Below, in pieces: positions 1 through 8,143 of a DNA stretch of 41,476 nucleotides. A model generated the notes under the pieces. It saw only the letters and a list, made by a program, of their open reading frames with translations. It ran no database searches and was not told the DNA's origin. This DNA comes from Euryarchaeota archaeon UBA4 (GTDB lineage: Archaea > Thermoplasmatota > Poseidoniia > Poseidoniales > Thalassarchaeaceae). The position numbers were made by a program, and so were the translations under genes. Position 1 is the first letter of the stretch, and the number at the start of each line of letters is the position of its first letter. The DNA lies in NCBI GenBank assembly GCA_002497985.1, contig DAFQ01000008.1:1-41476 (forward strand). Direction: 5' to 3'.

Positions 1-41
1 TTCAAAAGGGTGCAACATCAGCGGTAAAACGAGGTGTACGT

Positions 42-821
42 TTGAGCGATGAGAATCCCATTCTAAGCGTAGTCGGACTTCATGTGGGAATTGATGGAAA
101 CCCGATACTGAAAGGAATAGACATCACAATACCTTCTGGCGAGATACATGCAATCATGGGACGTAATGGGAGTGGAAAAACGACTACTGCAAACGTCATC
201 ATGGGGCATCCGTCTTACGAAGTCGAGGAAGGTGATGTATTACTGGAGGGGGAAAGCATCCTTGAAATGGAACCTTGGGAAAGATCGAGGGCAGGCGTTT
301 TCCTATCTTTCCAGTACCCCCAGGCAGTACCGGGTCTGCAAGTTGGTAACTTCTTGAGGAAGTCGGTTGGCAGTGTGAGAGGGGAGGATGCAGCCAAGGG
401 TTCGACCTTCAGAGAAGAATTGAAGAGTGCGATGAGTAAACTGAACATGTCATCATCATTCCTTTCCAGATATGTGAATGATGGCTTTAGTGGAGGGGAG
501 AAGAAGCGCTTCGAGGTTCTACAAATGATGCTTCTACGACCTAGGCTTGCAGTCTTGGACGAGACTGATAGCGGATTGGACATTGATGGCATTAGAACGG
601 TGGCAGAAGGAATCAATGATGTCGTCAGGGGGACCGACAATGGGGCACTAATCATAACTCATTACTCTAGGATACTAGAGCACGTTCAGCCCGACAGAAT
701 CCACGTAATGATTGGTGGAAAGATCGTTGCTAGTGGGGGACCGGGATTGGCCACTCTACTGGAGGAGAACGGTTATGACTGGTTAGAACAGAGGGTCGCC
801 GAAGGAGAGGAGTTTGAATGA
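42..821 (+). CDS. sufC: SufC, Fe-S cluster assembly ATPase
   Basis: This is the ABC-type ATPase of the SUF iron-sulfur cluster assembly complex, a soluble protein that drives conformational change in the SufB-SufD scaffold. The 259 residues match the usual SufC length. A Walker A motif (GRNGSGKT, about residues 40-47), the Q-loop region LSFQYP (about 89-93), the ABC signature SGGEKKR (about 150-156) and Walker B VLDE (about 171-174) are all visible. The start is a TTG at 42, chosen because the protein begins in the normal family register and a GAGGTG ribosome-binding sequence lies about 6 nt upstream. The stop overlaps the sufB start by 4 bp (ATGA), which indicates translational coupling in a sufCBD operon. 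Upstream sequence is cut by the window edge, so a promoter cannot be judged. Confidence 0.97.
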   Translation: MSDENPILSVVGLHVGIDGNPILKGIDITIPSGEIHAIMGRNGSGKTTTANVIMGHPSYEVEEGDVLLEGESILEMEPWERSRAGVFLSFQYPQAVPGLQVGNFLRKSVGSVRGEDAAKGSTFREELKSAMSKLNMSSSFLSRYVNDGFSGGEKKRFEVLQMMLLRPRLAVLDETDSGLDIDGIRTVAEGINDVVRGTDNGALIITHYSRILEHVQPDRIHVMIGGKIVASGGPGLATLLEENGYDWLEQRVAEGEEFE

Positions 822-2230
822 GTCAATCAAACGAAGCGCGAGAAGCGGTGGGAGACTACAAGGCAGGCTGGCACGACCCCGAGAACTCTACGATAAGATT
901 CGACTTTGGGCTCTCTGAGAAGGTTGTAAGGGACATCTCTGAGCTGAAGAATGAGCCAGAGTGGATGACTGAAATTAGGTTGAAGGCATATCGGCATTTC
1001 ACAGAGAGGCCGATGCCCACATGGGGCAACACAGAAATTCTGGAGGGGATCGACTTTGATAACGTCTGCTACTTCCTAAGGTCGTCAGATGAAACTGGGG
1101 AGTCATGGGATGACGTTCCAGAGGACATCAGAAATACCTTCGAACGTCTTGGAATTCCAGAGGCGGAGCAGAAGTGGCTTTCAGGGGTGACTGCGCAATA
1201 TGAGTCCGAGACTGTTTATCATAGCATCAGAGAGGACTTGGAAAAGCAGGGCGTTATATTCCTGGACATGGACTCTGGACTGAGGGAGCATGAGGACATA
1301 GTGAAACAATACTTTGGGACAGTTGTCCCTCACAGTGACAATAAGTTCTCCGCCTTGAATACAGCTGTTTGGTCAGGCGGTTCTTTCATCTATGTTCCAA
1401 AGGGGGTTAGCGTGGAGATGCCAGTTCAGGCATACTTCAGGATTAACGCAAAGAACATGGGGCAATTCGAGAGGACACTGATAATTGCCGACGAAGGCAG
1501 CAGTATCCATTATGTCGAGGGATGCACGGCTCCAACCTACTCAACGGACTCCCTGCACTCTGCTGTAGTTGAGTTGATTGCCCTCCCTGGTGCCCATATT
1601 AGGTACACAACCGTTCAGAACTGGAGCACGAATGTATACAACCTCGTCACCAAGAGGGGGGTCGCCCACGAGAATTCCAAGATCGAATGGGTAGATGGCA
1701 ATATAGGCAGCAAACTGACCATGAAATATCCAGCTGTTATCCTGAAGGGAGAGGGTGCGCATGCAGAGGTAATTTCTGTTGCATATGCTGGAGAAGGTCA
1801 GCATCAAGATGCGGGGGCAAAGGTCCATCACATCGCGTCCAACACAACAAGCAACATCCTTTCCAAGAGTATCAGTAAAGATGGCGGGAGGGGGTCCTAC
1901 AGAGGGATGGCGAAAGTAATGCCAAAGGCTGAAAACTGCAGAATGAACATTGTTTGCGATGCACTGATTCTAGACGAAGGAAGTAGATCGGATACCTATC
2001 CGACTATGGAAGTGGGGAACGCAAGTGCTCACTGCGAACATGAGGCCAGTGTTTCGAAAGTCGGTGACGAACAGCTATTCTATCTAATGAGCAGGGGCCA
2101 CACCGAGGCTGAGGCCCTAGGGATGATTGTGAATGGTTTCTTTGAGCCTTTCACGAAGGAGCTCCCAATGGAGTACGCTGTGGAGTTGAACAAGCTAATG
2201 GCACTTGAGATGGAAGGAAGCATAGGCTGA
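818..2230 (+). CDS. sufB: SufB, Fe-S cluster assembly scaffold
   Basis: SufB is the core scaffold on which nascent iron-sulfur clusters are built, working with SufC and SufD. The 470-residue protein has the typical N-terminal helical part followed by the right-handed beta-helix core. Recognisable stretches include the VPKGVSVEMPVQAYFRIN segment, the EGCTAP motif and the C-terminal HCEHEASVSKVGDEQLFYL block. That last block holds the cysteine usually implicated in cluster assembly and the helix that contacts SufC. The ATG overlaps the end of sufC by 4 bp and sufD follows after 8 nt. Family assignment is by motif recognition and operon context. Confidence 0.97.
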   Translation: MSQSNEAREAVGDYKAGWHDPENSTIRFDFGLSEKVVRDISELKNEPEWMTEIRLKAYRHFTERPMPTWGNTEILEGIDFDNVCYFLRSSDETGESWDDVPEDIRNTFERLGIPEAEQKWLSGVTAQYESETVYHSIREDLEKQGVIFLDMDSGLREHEDIVKQYFGTVVPHSDNKFSALNTAVWSGGSFIYVPKGVSVEMPVQAYFRINAKNMGQFERTLIIADEGSSIHYVEGCTAPTYSTDSLHSAVVELIALPGAHIRYTTVQNWSTNVYNLVTKRGVAHENSKIEWVDGNIGSKLTMKYPAVILKGEGAHAEVISVAYAGEGQHQDAGAKVHHIASNTTSNILSKSISKDGGRGSYRGMAKVMPKAENCRMNIVCDALILDEGSRSDTYPTMEVGNASAHCEHEASVSKVGDEQLFYLMSRGHTEAEALGMIVNGFFEPFTKELPMEYAVELNKLMALEMEGSIG

Positions 2231-2238
2231 GTGGCTCC

Positions 2239-3342
2239 ATGGACCCGGCTTCCGAATATTTGTCCCTAGGGGAGCCCGATAGGGCAGTGCATCTTTGGAG
2301 ATACACTCCTTGGAGGAAAGTTCACCCTACTGGCAATATTTCAGAAATTCCAGAAGAAGTCAGTCCGCCACAGCTGAATCTGTCCTGTATTGATGGAGAA
2401 GTTCCAGAAGGAGTGAGGCTCATTCAGGGTTCGGAGGGCGTCGATGGGCTACCAGACTCAGACTCCACAACCTCCAGCTTCATGAATGCGATAACGGCGA
2501 ACTCCACTTGGACAGTAGAGGTTGACTCTGGATTTAATCCTGGTAAGACCGTGGTTCTGGAGATAAATACGGATTCTCCAATCTCTGCGGTTCACATATG
2601 CATGAAAGTAGGGATGCACTCAGATTTCGAATTTGTGACCATAGTCAAGGGTGATTGCGAATGGCTGGGACTACTAAGAACGGGATGCACGGGAGAGGGC
2701 TCAATAACCAATGACGTGGTTGTTAACCTACTTGAGAGAGGGACCCTTCTCCGAGTGGATTCAATACATATCGACAGGGATTCACAGGTAGTTGCTGGAA
2801 CTATCTCCTCAGGGTCCGAAATGACCAAGTCTGACCTTAGATACAGGATGGGGCAACCCGGTGGAAACCTGAATGTCCTAGGCTCGATACTTTCGGCTGA
2901 AGAAATGATACTAGATCACCACATAGAGATTCATCATGATGCTCCAGAAACTTTCAGCAGACTTGATTGGCACTCCGCTTGCGGTGGAAAGAGTAAGACT
3001 GTCGGCACAGGGATGCTCAAAGTTTCAGAGGGTTCCAGGGGGGCTGATGCTGCCCAATTGTTCCAAAACTTGCTCCTGTCGGAAAATGCGCAAGCTGATT
3101 CAATCCCCGAGCTAGAGGTCACAGAGAATGAGGTTGTTGGTTGTGGTCACGGAACAGCCAGTGGGCCCGTGGATGAAGACCAGCTATTCTACTTGGGAAC
3201 GAGAGGGCTGTCTTCTGAACAGGCCAAGAGTATGTTAGTCGCGGCTTTCCTAAATTCGACCCTTTCTGAGATGGGGAGTATGGAAATGCACAATTGGCTC
3301 GTGGAAATGCTGTCTGAAGACCTGGATGCGCTAGGTATCTAA
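2239..3342 (+). CDS. sufD: SufD, Fe-S cluster assembly protein
   Basis: This is the SufD-type partner of SufB, forming the SufBC2D scaffold complex in the cytoplasm. At 367 residues it is shorter than SufB, and its N-terminal half is poorly conserved. The C-terminal half carries the family pattern: a DHHIEIHHDAPET segment, a GADAAQLFQNLLLS segment and a CGHGTASGPVDEDQLFYL block. That block contains the conserved His-Gly equivalent to the SufD active region. The start is the first ATG, 8 nt after the sufB stop. The gene ends in a 4-bp overlap with the convergent gene at 3339. It could be called a second SufB-like protein, but position and length favour SufD. Confidence 0.93.
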   Translation: MDPASEYLSLGEPDRAVHLWRYTPWRKVHPTGNISEIPEEVSPPQLNLSCIDGEVPEGVRLIQGSEGVDGLPDSDSTTSSFMNAITANSTWTVEVDSGFNPGKTVVLEINTDSPISAVHICMKVGMHSDFEFVTIVKGDCEWLGLLRTGCTGEGSITNDVVVNLLERGTLLRVDSIHIDRDSQVVAGTISSGSEMTKSDLRYRMGQPGGNLNVLGSILSAEEMILDHHIEIHHDAPETFSRLDWHSACGGKSKTVGTGMLKVSEGSRGADAAQLFQNLLLSENAQADSIPELEVTENEVVGCGHGTASGPVDEDQLFYLGTRGLSSEQAKSMLVAAFLNSTLSEMGSMEMHNWLVEMLSEDLDALGI

Positions 3343-4118
3343 CCGGATCTGTCCCTGTAAGATGAAACCAAGGATGTCACCAAAATTCCTGAAGCAGCGC
3401 CGAATGCCATTCCTTGGGACTCCAGTCCACTACCGGCCAAGTCCCTGAATGCGAGAGTCATTACCGTAGTCATTGGAATAACAAAGATTGCGAACCTGGT
3501 GGCCCAAATTCGTGGCGTTGGTGCGACGCCCATCGGCCTCAGTGTTACTGAGCTGGATTTCTGAATTACTTGCCAATTGACCCTTTCGGCATCGATTCTT
3601 AGCCTCTGTAAAACGGCGGGCCGGACTCCTGGATCAGAGGTACTGGTTGAGTTCTGATTGGACTTTCCGGTGATTATCTTGACTCTCTTCAAGTCCTGGC
3701 GCCTTTCAACTAGCCTCTCGGCAACGGCAGCGGCAGATGGGGCATCCAAGCCATGGAGATCTACGACTAGAACTCCTCTATCCCTCCTAATTTTTTCAGC
3801 TACTGACCAGCCCCCCATTTCTTGGGAGGGCCTTTCTTCAATTGGCGATAGTATTGCTTTCAGTCTATGCAATTCCTCCATTCTCTCGGCATCTCTATCC
3901 TTGGTAGTACTCGCCATCTCATTTACCCTATAGACTCCAAAAATTGCTATCATGATGGCAGCAGATGCACCGATGACAAAACCGGACCTTAATGATGGAA
4001 GAACTTCGGGTTCATCTAATCCACTAGCAAAAATCGCAATGAAAGTTACCATCGTTGAAACCATCAATCCCGCGACTATGGAGATGGAGATGACGTCACG
4101 AATCCTGACCTCTGCCAT
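3339..4118 (-). CDS. Four-helix membrane protein with an internal Smr domain
   Basis: No named function is recognised. With the ATG at 4118 the protein has 259 residues. It shows two N-terminal hydrophobic helices (about 9-33 and 47-64), a soluble middle part, and two C-terminal helices (about 205-224 and 237-253). The middle part resembles a Smr domain: VVDLHGLD (about 118-125) is the LDxHG motif, TGKSNQN (about 150-156) stands where HGKG normally lies, and PGVRPAVLQRL follows in the usual place. Smr domains are known as nicking endonucleases or RNA-binding modules and are normally in soluble proteins, so the membrane context is unusual. A TTG at 4160 in the same frame would add 14 residues. 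The gene is divergent from the DUF2085 gene. Confidence 0.75.
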   Translation of the reverse strand: MAEVRIRDVISISIVAGLMVSTMVTFIAIFASGLDEPEVLPSLRSGFVIGASAAIMIAIFGVYRVNEMASTTKDRDAERMEELHRLKAILSPIEERPSQEMGGWSVAEKIRRDRGVLVVDLHGLDAPSAAAVAERLVERRQDLKRVKIITGKSNQNSTSTSDPGVRPAVLQRLRIDAERVNWQVIQKSSSVTLRPMGVAPTPRIWATRFAIFVIPMTTVMTLAFRDLAGSGLESQGMAFGAASGILVTSLVSSYRDRSG

Positions 4119-4199
4119 GTAACGCCCAAGCGGCCCCCACTCAAGAGGTCGAGGGTCCAAAGGGCAAGATTCAACTTTGGATTGCCGCGTCTAGCAAAC

Positions 4200-4946
4200 A
4201 TGGGCCCCGAGAGGAACGGCAGGGGCGATAGATTCAGAGAGATCAAAATTTCCAAGATCTTGGCTGGTGTCGGGGGAGGATACCTCCTACTTTGCTTCCT
4301 CTCTCCGCTAGCGATGCCGGAGGGGACAGTTCCCGAACTTTCGGGACGAGCAAATGCATTTGACTATTCAACGGAAAATAGTTGGGGCAATACGAATGGG
4401 GGGGATCATGACGGAATGGGCCACGACCAGTCTGAACATGGGGGACTCTTTGCGTGGTCGGAACTCAACCCGGTATTCGCATTTACGTATGCCTTCGGCG
4501 ATCTAAATTGCCATCAGAAGCATGAGAGGTCGTGGGTGATAAATGGAAATCAGATGCCAGTCTGCGTTAGGGACATTGGAATATTCTTTGGCTTCGTTAT
4601 TGGTGCTGTATTGTTCGGCTCGAGGGGACTAAACCGATGGACAATAAGGGACTCTTTCCTATCTGTATTTCCAGATGATGTTCTGGAATCAACATATGCG
4701 AACGACTACAGAATGAGAAATATGGTGTTGATCGTTGGATTGGGCATCATTCCAATGGCGATAGATGGTTTCACGCAACTGGGTACTGATTACGAATCAA
4801 CCAATCCCATGAGGTTGGTTACTGGGATATTATCGGGATTGGTCATTGGGTGGTTTGTTAGTGCCGCACTTTGCGCTAGATCGAGTGGTTTCGAAGGGGC
4901 CTCGTCGGTAATTCTCCCCGGTGGCACTAAGCTAATTCAGAAGTGA
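4200..4946 (+). CDS. DUF2085-type membrane protein
   Basis: This predicted integral membrane protein of about 248 residues matches the DUF2085 pattern. It has a CHQ motif (about 104-106) followed by ERSW and the PVCVRDIGIFFGFVIG block (about 120-135), in which His and Cys residues are conserved in the family. A first hydrophobic helix lies at about 21-38, and further helices follow the motif and occupy the C-terminal third. Between helix 1 and the CHQ motif is an exported-looking stretch rich in His, Asp and Gly (about 67-80) that could bind metal. The ATG at 4200 was preferred over an in-frame TTG at 4182. Biochemical function of the family is not established. It ends 3 nt from the convergent thymidylate kinase gene. 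Confidence 0.8.
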   Translation: MGPERNGRGDRFREIKISKILAGVGGGYLLLCFLSPLAMPEGTVPELSGRANAFDYSTENSWGNTNGGDHDGMGHDQSEHGGLFAWSELNPVFAFTYAFGDLNCHQKHERSWVINGNQMPVCVRDIGIFFGFVIGAVLFGSRGLNRWTIRDSFLSVFPDDVLESTYANDYRMRNMVLIVGLGIIPMAIDGFTQLGTDYESTNPMRLVTGILSGLVIGWFVSAALCARSSGFEGASSVILPGGTKLIQK

Positions 4947-4949
4947 TAT

Positions 4950-6290
4950 CTAAGCCTTCATCCACCAGTTTACCAGGTCTCCTGAATTCTCCGGGATTTC
5001 GTGTGATTCACTTCCACTTCCGAGAATCTTTAACCTCTCCATGACTGATTTTACAGCTGCCGGGCACTTACCTGACTTGACAATCTGGCCCATGGAAAAG
5101 CGCAAATGTGTTTTTGGGTTTTCCTTCCTCCACCTGATTATTTCCTCCCTTAGTGGCCATATTGCTATCGAAAGTAGTCCCATAGAACGTATTTCGTCCC
5201 TTAATTGTGACCTAGGGGCCTCCCTCCCAATCAGGGAACGATGCTGGTGAATCCAACCCAGCCTCTCATGCAGGTACTTGACAATCGTCTGCGTGTGCCT
5301 CTCAGTGACTGTCCTTACTGGGCCTAGGGAACGGCGCAGCTCTCTGATGTCAGCGGATCCCATTAGTGAAAGTGTGCCAAGCACTGATGAAATTGAATGG
5401 GAAAGAACGTGGTTTGGAACGTATACCCTTTCTCCCTCCGCAATGGAGTCGATTGATGACTTGTGCTCCTCCTGACATTCATTGATTACTTTCCAAGGGG
5501 CCTTCTTGGAAAGCCAATGCTCCTTCGAACTAGTTGGCTCAACACCAAGCCCCTCGAGTGTGGACTGCCCCTTGGAGTTCCTAATCAGCCTCCTGAGCAA
5601 GTTCCTATCTACTATCTCGACATCTACGTTTACGGGAGTTGGTCGGGAATGAAGAAATCTCCTTATTGCGGCCTTAAGTTGGCTCTTGAATTCATCCTCG
5701 GACCCTTCATTTAGAATAGGTCCGATAATTCCCCCCATATCGAATGGTACGGGCATTTCCGTTTCTCCTGACAGGAGTTTTCTGTAGCCATCTCTGATTT
5801 CTCTCTGCAATTCAGTGGTCTCAAAGTATTCTTCTTTGTTGGAGTGGGCCCTTAGAGTCCCGCTCTTGATTCTTCTCAATGCGACATCGGGATCGCAGTC
5901 CACCCAGATGCACAGGTCCGGAACAAGGGCGGCTGAGTTCATGTGGGCGACGCGGTCTACTCCAGCCCCCCCTACGAGACCCTGATAGACGAGTGAAGAG
6001 TGAATGTTCCTCTCGCTGACGACCGCCTTGCCTTGTTCAAGTCGCGGCAGTATCCAACCATGGGAATGGTCGACCCTGTCGGCAGCGAACAAACCGGCCT
6101 CCTCATCGGGCGACATTTTCTTCTCCCGGACCGCATCAATTGCAAGTCTCCCAAGTGGGTGCTCCCTTCTTGGCTCCCCGGTAATCTCGACCGAAACAAA
6201 GGGGAACTCCCTCCTCATTACATCGGAAACGACTCGGGTTGCTAGGCCCTTCCCGCTGCCATCTCCGCCCTCTATCGTGATCAGGTACAT
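4950..6290 (-). CDS. tmk: Thymidylate kinase with a long unknown C-terminal extension
   Basis: Residues 1 to about 210 resemble dTMP kinase, which phosphorylates dTMP to dTDP in dTTP synthesis. There is a P-loop GGDGSGKG (8-15), a TGEPRREHPLG segment, FAADRVDHSH, SERNIHSSLVYQG (the DRY/H-like motif), and a lid-like segment with RIKSGTLRAHS. The residue after the P-loop lysine is Gly instead of the usual Thr/Ser, as in adenylate-kinase-type loops (GKGT), but the following Thr is displaced here (GKGLAT). Residues about 215-446 have no counterpart in standard thymidylate kinases of about 200-215 residues. They look helical, with segments resembling winged-helix folds around 310-350 and near the C-terminus. 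The gene is last of a three-gene minus-strand cluster, 6 nt after its neighbour. Confidence 0.85.
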   Translation of the reverse strand: MYLITIEGGDGSGKGLATRVVSDVMRREFPFVSVEITGEPRREHPLGRLAIDAVREKKMSPDEEAGLFAADRVDHSHGWILPRLEQGKAVVSERNIHSSLVYQGLVGGAGVDRVAHMNSAALVPDLCIWVDCDPDVALRRIKSGTLRAHSNKEEYFETTELQREIRDGYRKLLSGETEMPVPFDMGGIIGPILNEGSEDEFKSQLKAAIRRFLHSRPTPVNVDVEIVDRNLLRRLIRNSKGQSTLEGLGVEPTSSKEHWLSKKAPWKVINECQEEHKSSIDSIAEGERVYVPNHVLSHSISSVLGTLSLMGSADIRELRRSLGPVRTVTERHTQTIVKYLHERLGWIHQHRSLIGREAPRSQLRDEIRSMGLLSIAIWPLREEIIRWRKENPKTHLRFSMGQIVKSGKCPAAVKSVMERLKILGSGSESHEIPENSGDLVNWWMKA

Positions 6291-6296
6291 GTGGCC

Positions 6297-7052
6297 TCAC
6301 TCTTCCTTCGAATGCACGTCGTAGAACTGATTTCTGGAAAGGCTCACAAGGCCCATTCCAGACAATATCATCAGTGGACCGATGAACATCATGCCCCTAC
6401 TCCAGAGTCCAATGAAGGAAAGCCACCATGTTCTCCTGTAACTGAGGCCTTTTCTCGCCTCAACGGAACCAGCAAAACCAGCCAATCCGGAAAATAAGGT
6501 CAAGAGGGCCACCAATGTTCCGATCAAAACTGACTCCCCCAGATGGCTATCTCCCCTAATATCAGAAGTTTCAATCCCTTCTCCTTGAGTGAGTGTGACT
6601 GATATTTGGGAGTAGTCACCTGGAATCAGCAATATGCGAATTGTTACATTACCAGGGTGGGCGACTTCCAGCGTCGAAGATCTGCGAGGTAGATCTGTGA
6701 TAGAGAACCTGCCTCCTGAGTCAGTCACATCACTTCCAATTTCTATCCCCAGGTCGTCAAGAATTATCACCTCTACGCCGCCTGCTGGATCTGCTCCGGT
6801 AGTGTTGTCGACTAAAGCAGTGGTAACTATGCCGTTAACATCTGCTTGTGCCCCGGAGTCGTCTATTTCCCCTGACAGGATATCACTGACATTGCCGGAA
6901 ATTAACATAATTCCAACGATGACGCCAAGGATGCTCCCCAATGCAATAAGAAAGGCGCCGAGATTACGAGTTGCTGAGTCGGTTGAAAGATCGGAGAGCC
7001 ATAATTCCATTCCGGATCTTCTATCGATTTCTTCCTCAAATTCGTCACTCAT
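6297..7052 (-). CDS. Membrane protein with a carboxypeptidase-regulatory-like domain
   Basis: No specific function is recognised. The 251-residue protein starts with a charged cytoplasmic stretch (MSDEFEEEIDRR), then a transmembrane helix (about 31-52). An extracellular beta-rich domain (about 70-155) follows, with the pattern of a CarboxypepD_reg or Cna-B-like fold: VNGIVTTALVDN, then VEVIILDD, then TDSGGRFSITDLP. Two or three more helices occupy the C-terminal part. The ATG at 7052 was chosen because its 8-bp overlap with the end of the glutaminyl cyclase gene suggests coupling. An earlier in-frame ATG at 7148 would run deep into that gene. The role is probably in the envelope, by inference only. 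Confidence 0.75.
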   Translation of the reverse strand: MSDEFEEEIDRRSGMELWLSDLSTDSATRNLGAFLIALGSILGVIVGIMLISGNVSDILSGEIDDSGAQADVNGIVTTALVDNTTGADPAGGVEVIILDDLGIEIGSDVTDSGGRFSITDLPRRSSTLEVAHPGNVTIRILLIPGDYSQISVTLTQGEGIETSDIRGDSHLGESVLIGTLVALLTLFSGLAGFAGSVEARKGLSYRRTWWLSFIGLWSRGMMFIGPLMILSGMGLVSLSRNQFYDVHSKEE

Positions 7053-8064
7053 TGTCAACAAGCCCCCTTCGTTGCGTGGCCGGTGTGGTGCTAGGCTGTT
7101 CATCATGCCGATTATTGGAATCTTCCCCGCCCCCACCCTTCGAGGCATTTATCCTGAATATTGTGATGCATGCCAACGCGAACAGTAGGAGAGGCCAGTT
7201 GTCTAAGATTCCCTTTTCAGTGGGGCAGGATGAGTTGCAGGAAATTTCATCCCTATCGAAAAACATGGGCAGTTCAACCAAATACATTGAGGTCCAATTC
7301 TTGCCGGTAATCCAGAATTCCGAGGATTCCTTATGGGCAATTCCATTCAAGACATTATTGTGTTCGTCTCCATTCTGCGAGGAAAGTTCTGATAAGTCAT
7401 ACTCCCTCAATACATTACCCGTAATTGTGTCAATCATCAGGATCCTGTCTTCCTGCCATACATTTGCAAAAACACTCTGGCCCGATGGCGTGGTAACGCA
7501 CTCTAGCTCGTTTATCATTTCCACCTGATTTCCAGAATAGTCAGTGACAGTGACTGTGCGGTGTATTTCGAATGTTTCCGGGTCTCTGAATGAGAGTGAA
7601 GATGATCCATTGGACATCACCAAACTTGACCCATCGAAACAGAGCCCCCATCCTTCACCGTCGTAAGACAAATTATGAACAATGCTGAATGTTTCTTTAT
7701 CGAAAACTAGAGCTGTCTGATTTTGCCATGTGAGCATGATAATATTCTCCCCAACAACTGCTATTCCCTCTCCGAAAAGAGATGTTTCTAAACTTGAAAA
7801 CCTAATGACCTCTCCCGACTCTGGGTCCACTTCCCTGAGGGTTGATTCCCCGAAAAGTCCAGTACTCTCGAACATTCTCCCTCCATCCATCTCGAGCCCC
7901 TGTGTGAACGCCTCTGAATCATGAGAGACCTCGGCAATAACAACAACTTCTACCTCAATTTTTTCGTCCTCTGCGACGGCCCCCAATGGTGAGGCGAATA
8001 CAGACATGATGAGCACAAATACAAGCAGGACCGGCCGGATACGAGGTCGGCCCGCGTGACTCAT
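7045..8064 (-). CDS. Secreted/anchored glutaminyl-peptide cyclotransferase (plant-type)
   Basis: This resembles the glutamine cyclotransferase family (Glu_cyclase_2, the beta-propeller plant and bacterial type). That family converts N-terminal glutamine of proteins to pyroglutamate with release of ammonia. The 339 residues begin with a signal peptide (about 1-31, hydrophobic core PVLLVFVLIMSVF). Family landmarks follow: FTQGLEMDGGRMFESTGLFG, WQNQTALVFD, GWGLCFDGSSLVMSNGS, ELECV and VFANVWQEDRI, then VLNGIAH. A hydrophobic helix near the C-terminus (about 275-292) and a polar tail suggest anchoring in the membrane with the propeller outside. The ATG at 8064 was chosen because upstream codons run antisense into the divergent metalloprotease gene. 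It heads the three-gene minus-strand cluster. Confidence 0.88.
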   Translation of the reverse strand: MSHAGRPRIRPVLLVFVLIMSVFASPLGAVAEDEKIEVEVVVIAEVSHDSEAFTQGLEMDGGRMFESTGLFGESTLREVDPESGEVIRFSSLETSLFGEGIAVVGENIIMLTWQNQTALVFDKETFSIVHNLSYDGEGWGLCFDGSSLVMSNGSSSLSFRDPETFEIHRTVTVTDYSGNQVEMINELECVTTPSGQSVFANVWQEDRILMIDTITGNVLREYDLSELSSQNGDEHNNVLNGIAHKESSEFWITGKNWTSMYLVELPMFFDRDEISCNSSCPTEKGILDNWPLLLFALACITIFRINASKGGGGEDSNNRHDEQPSTTPATQRRGLVDNE

Positions 8065-8085
8065 GTACGAACGATGCTCCATCGA

Positions 8086-8096
8086 TGTTAAAATAC
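8086..8096. promoter_or_regulatory. AT-rich core of a divergent promoter region
   Basis: Between the divergent starts at 8064 and 8144 lies a single AT-rich element, TTAAAATAC. Read on the plus strand it sits about 50 nt before the metalloprotease ATG. Read on the minus strand (TATTTTAA) it sits about 24 nt before the glutaminyl cyclase ATG, the spacing expected for a leaderless archaeal transcript. Its position supports a TATA box serving one or both genes, but this is by eye only. Confidence 0.4.
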
Positions 8097-8143
8097 GTCT
8101 TAGGACCGATGGATACTGGATACAACACGGAGTGTTGAGGGAT

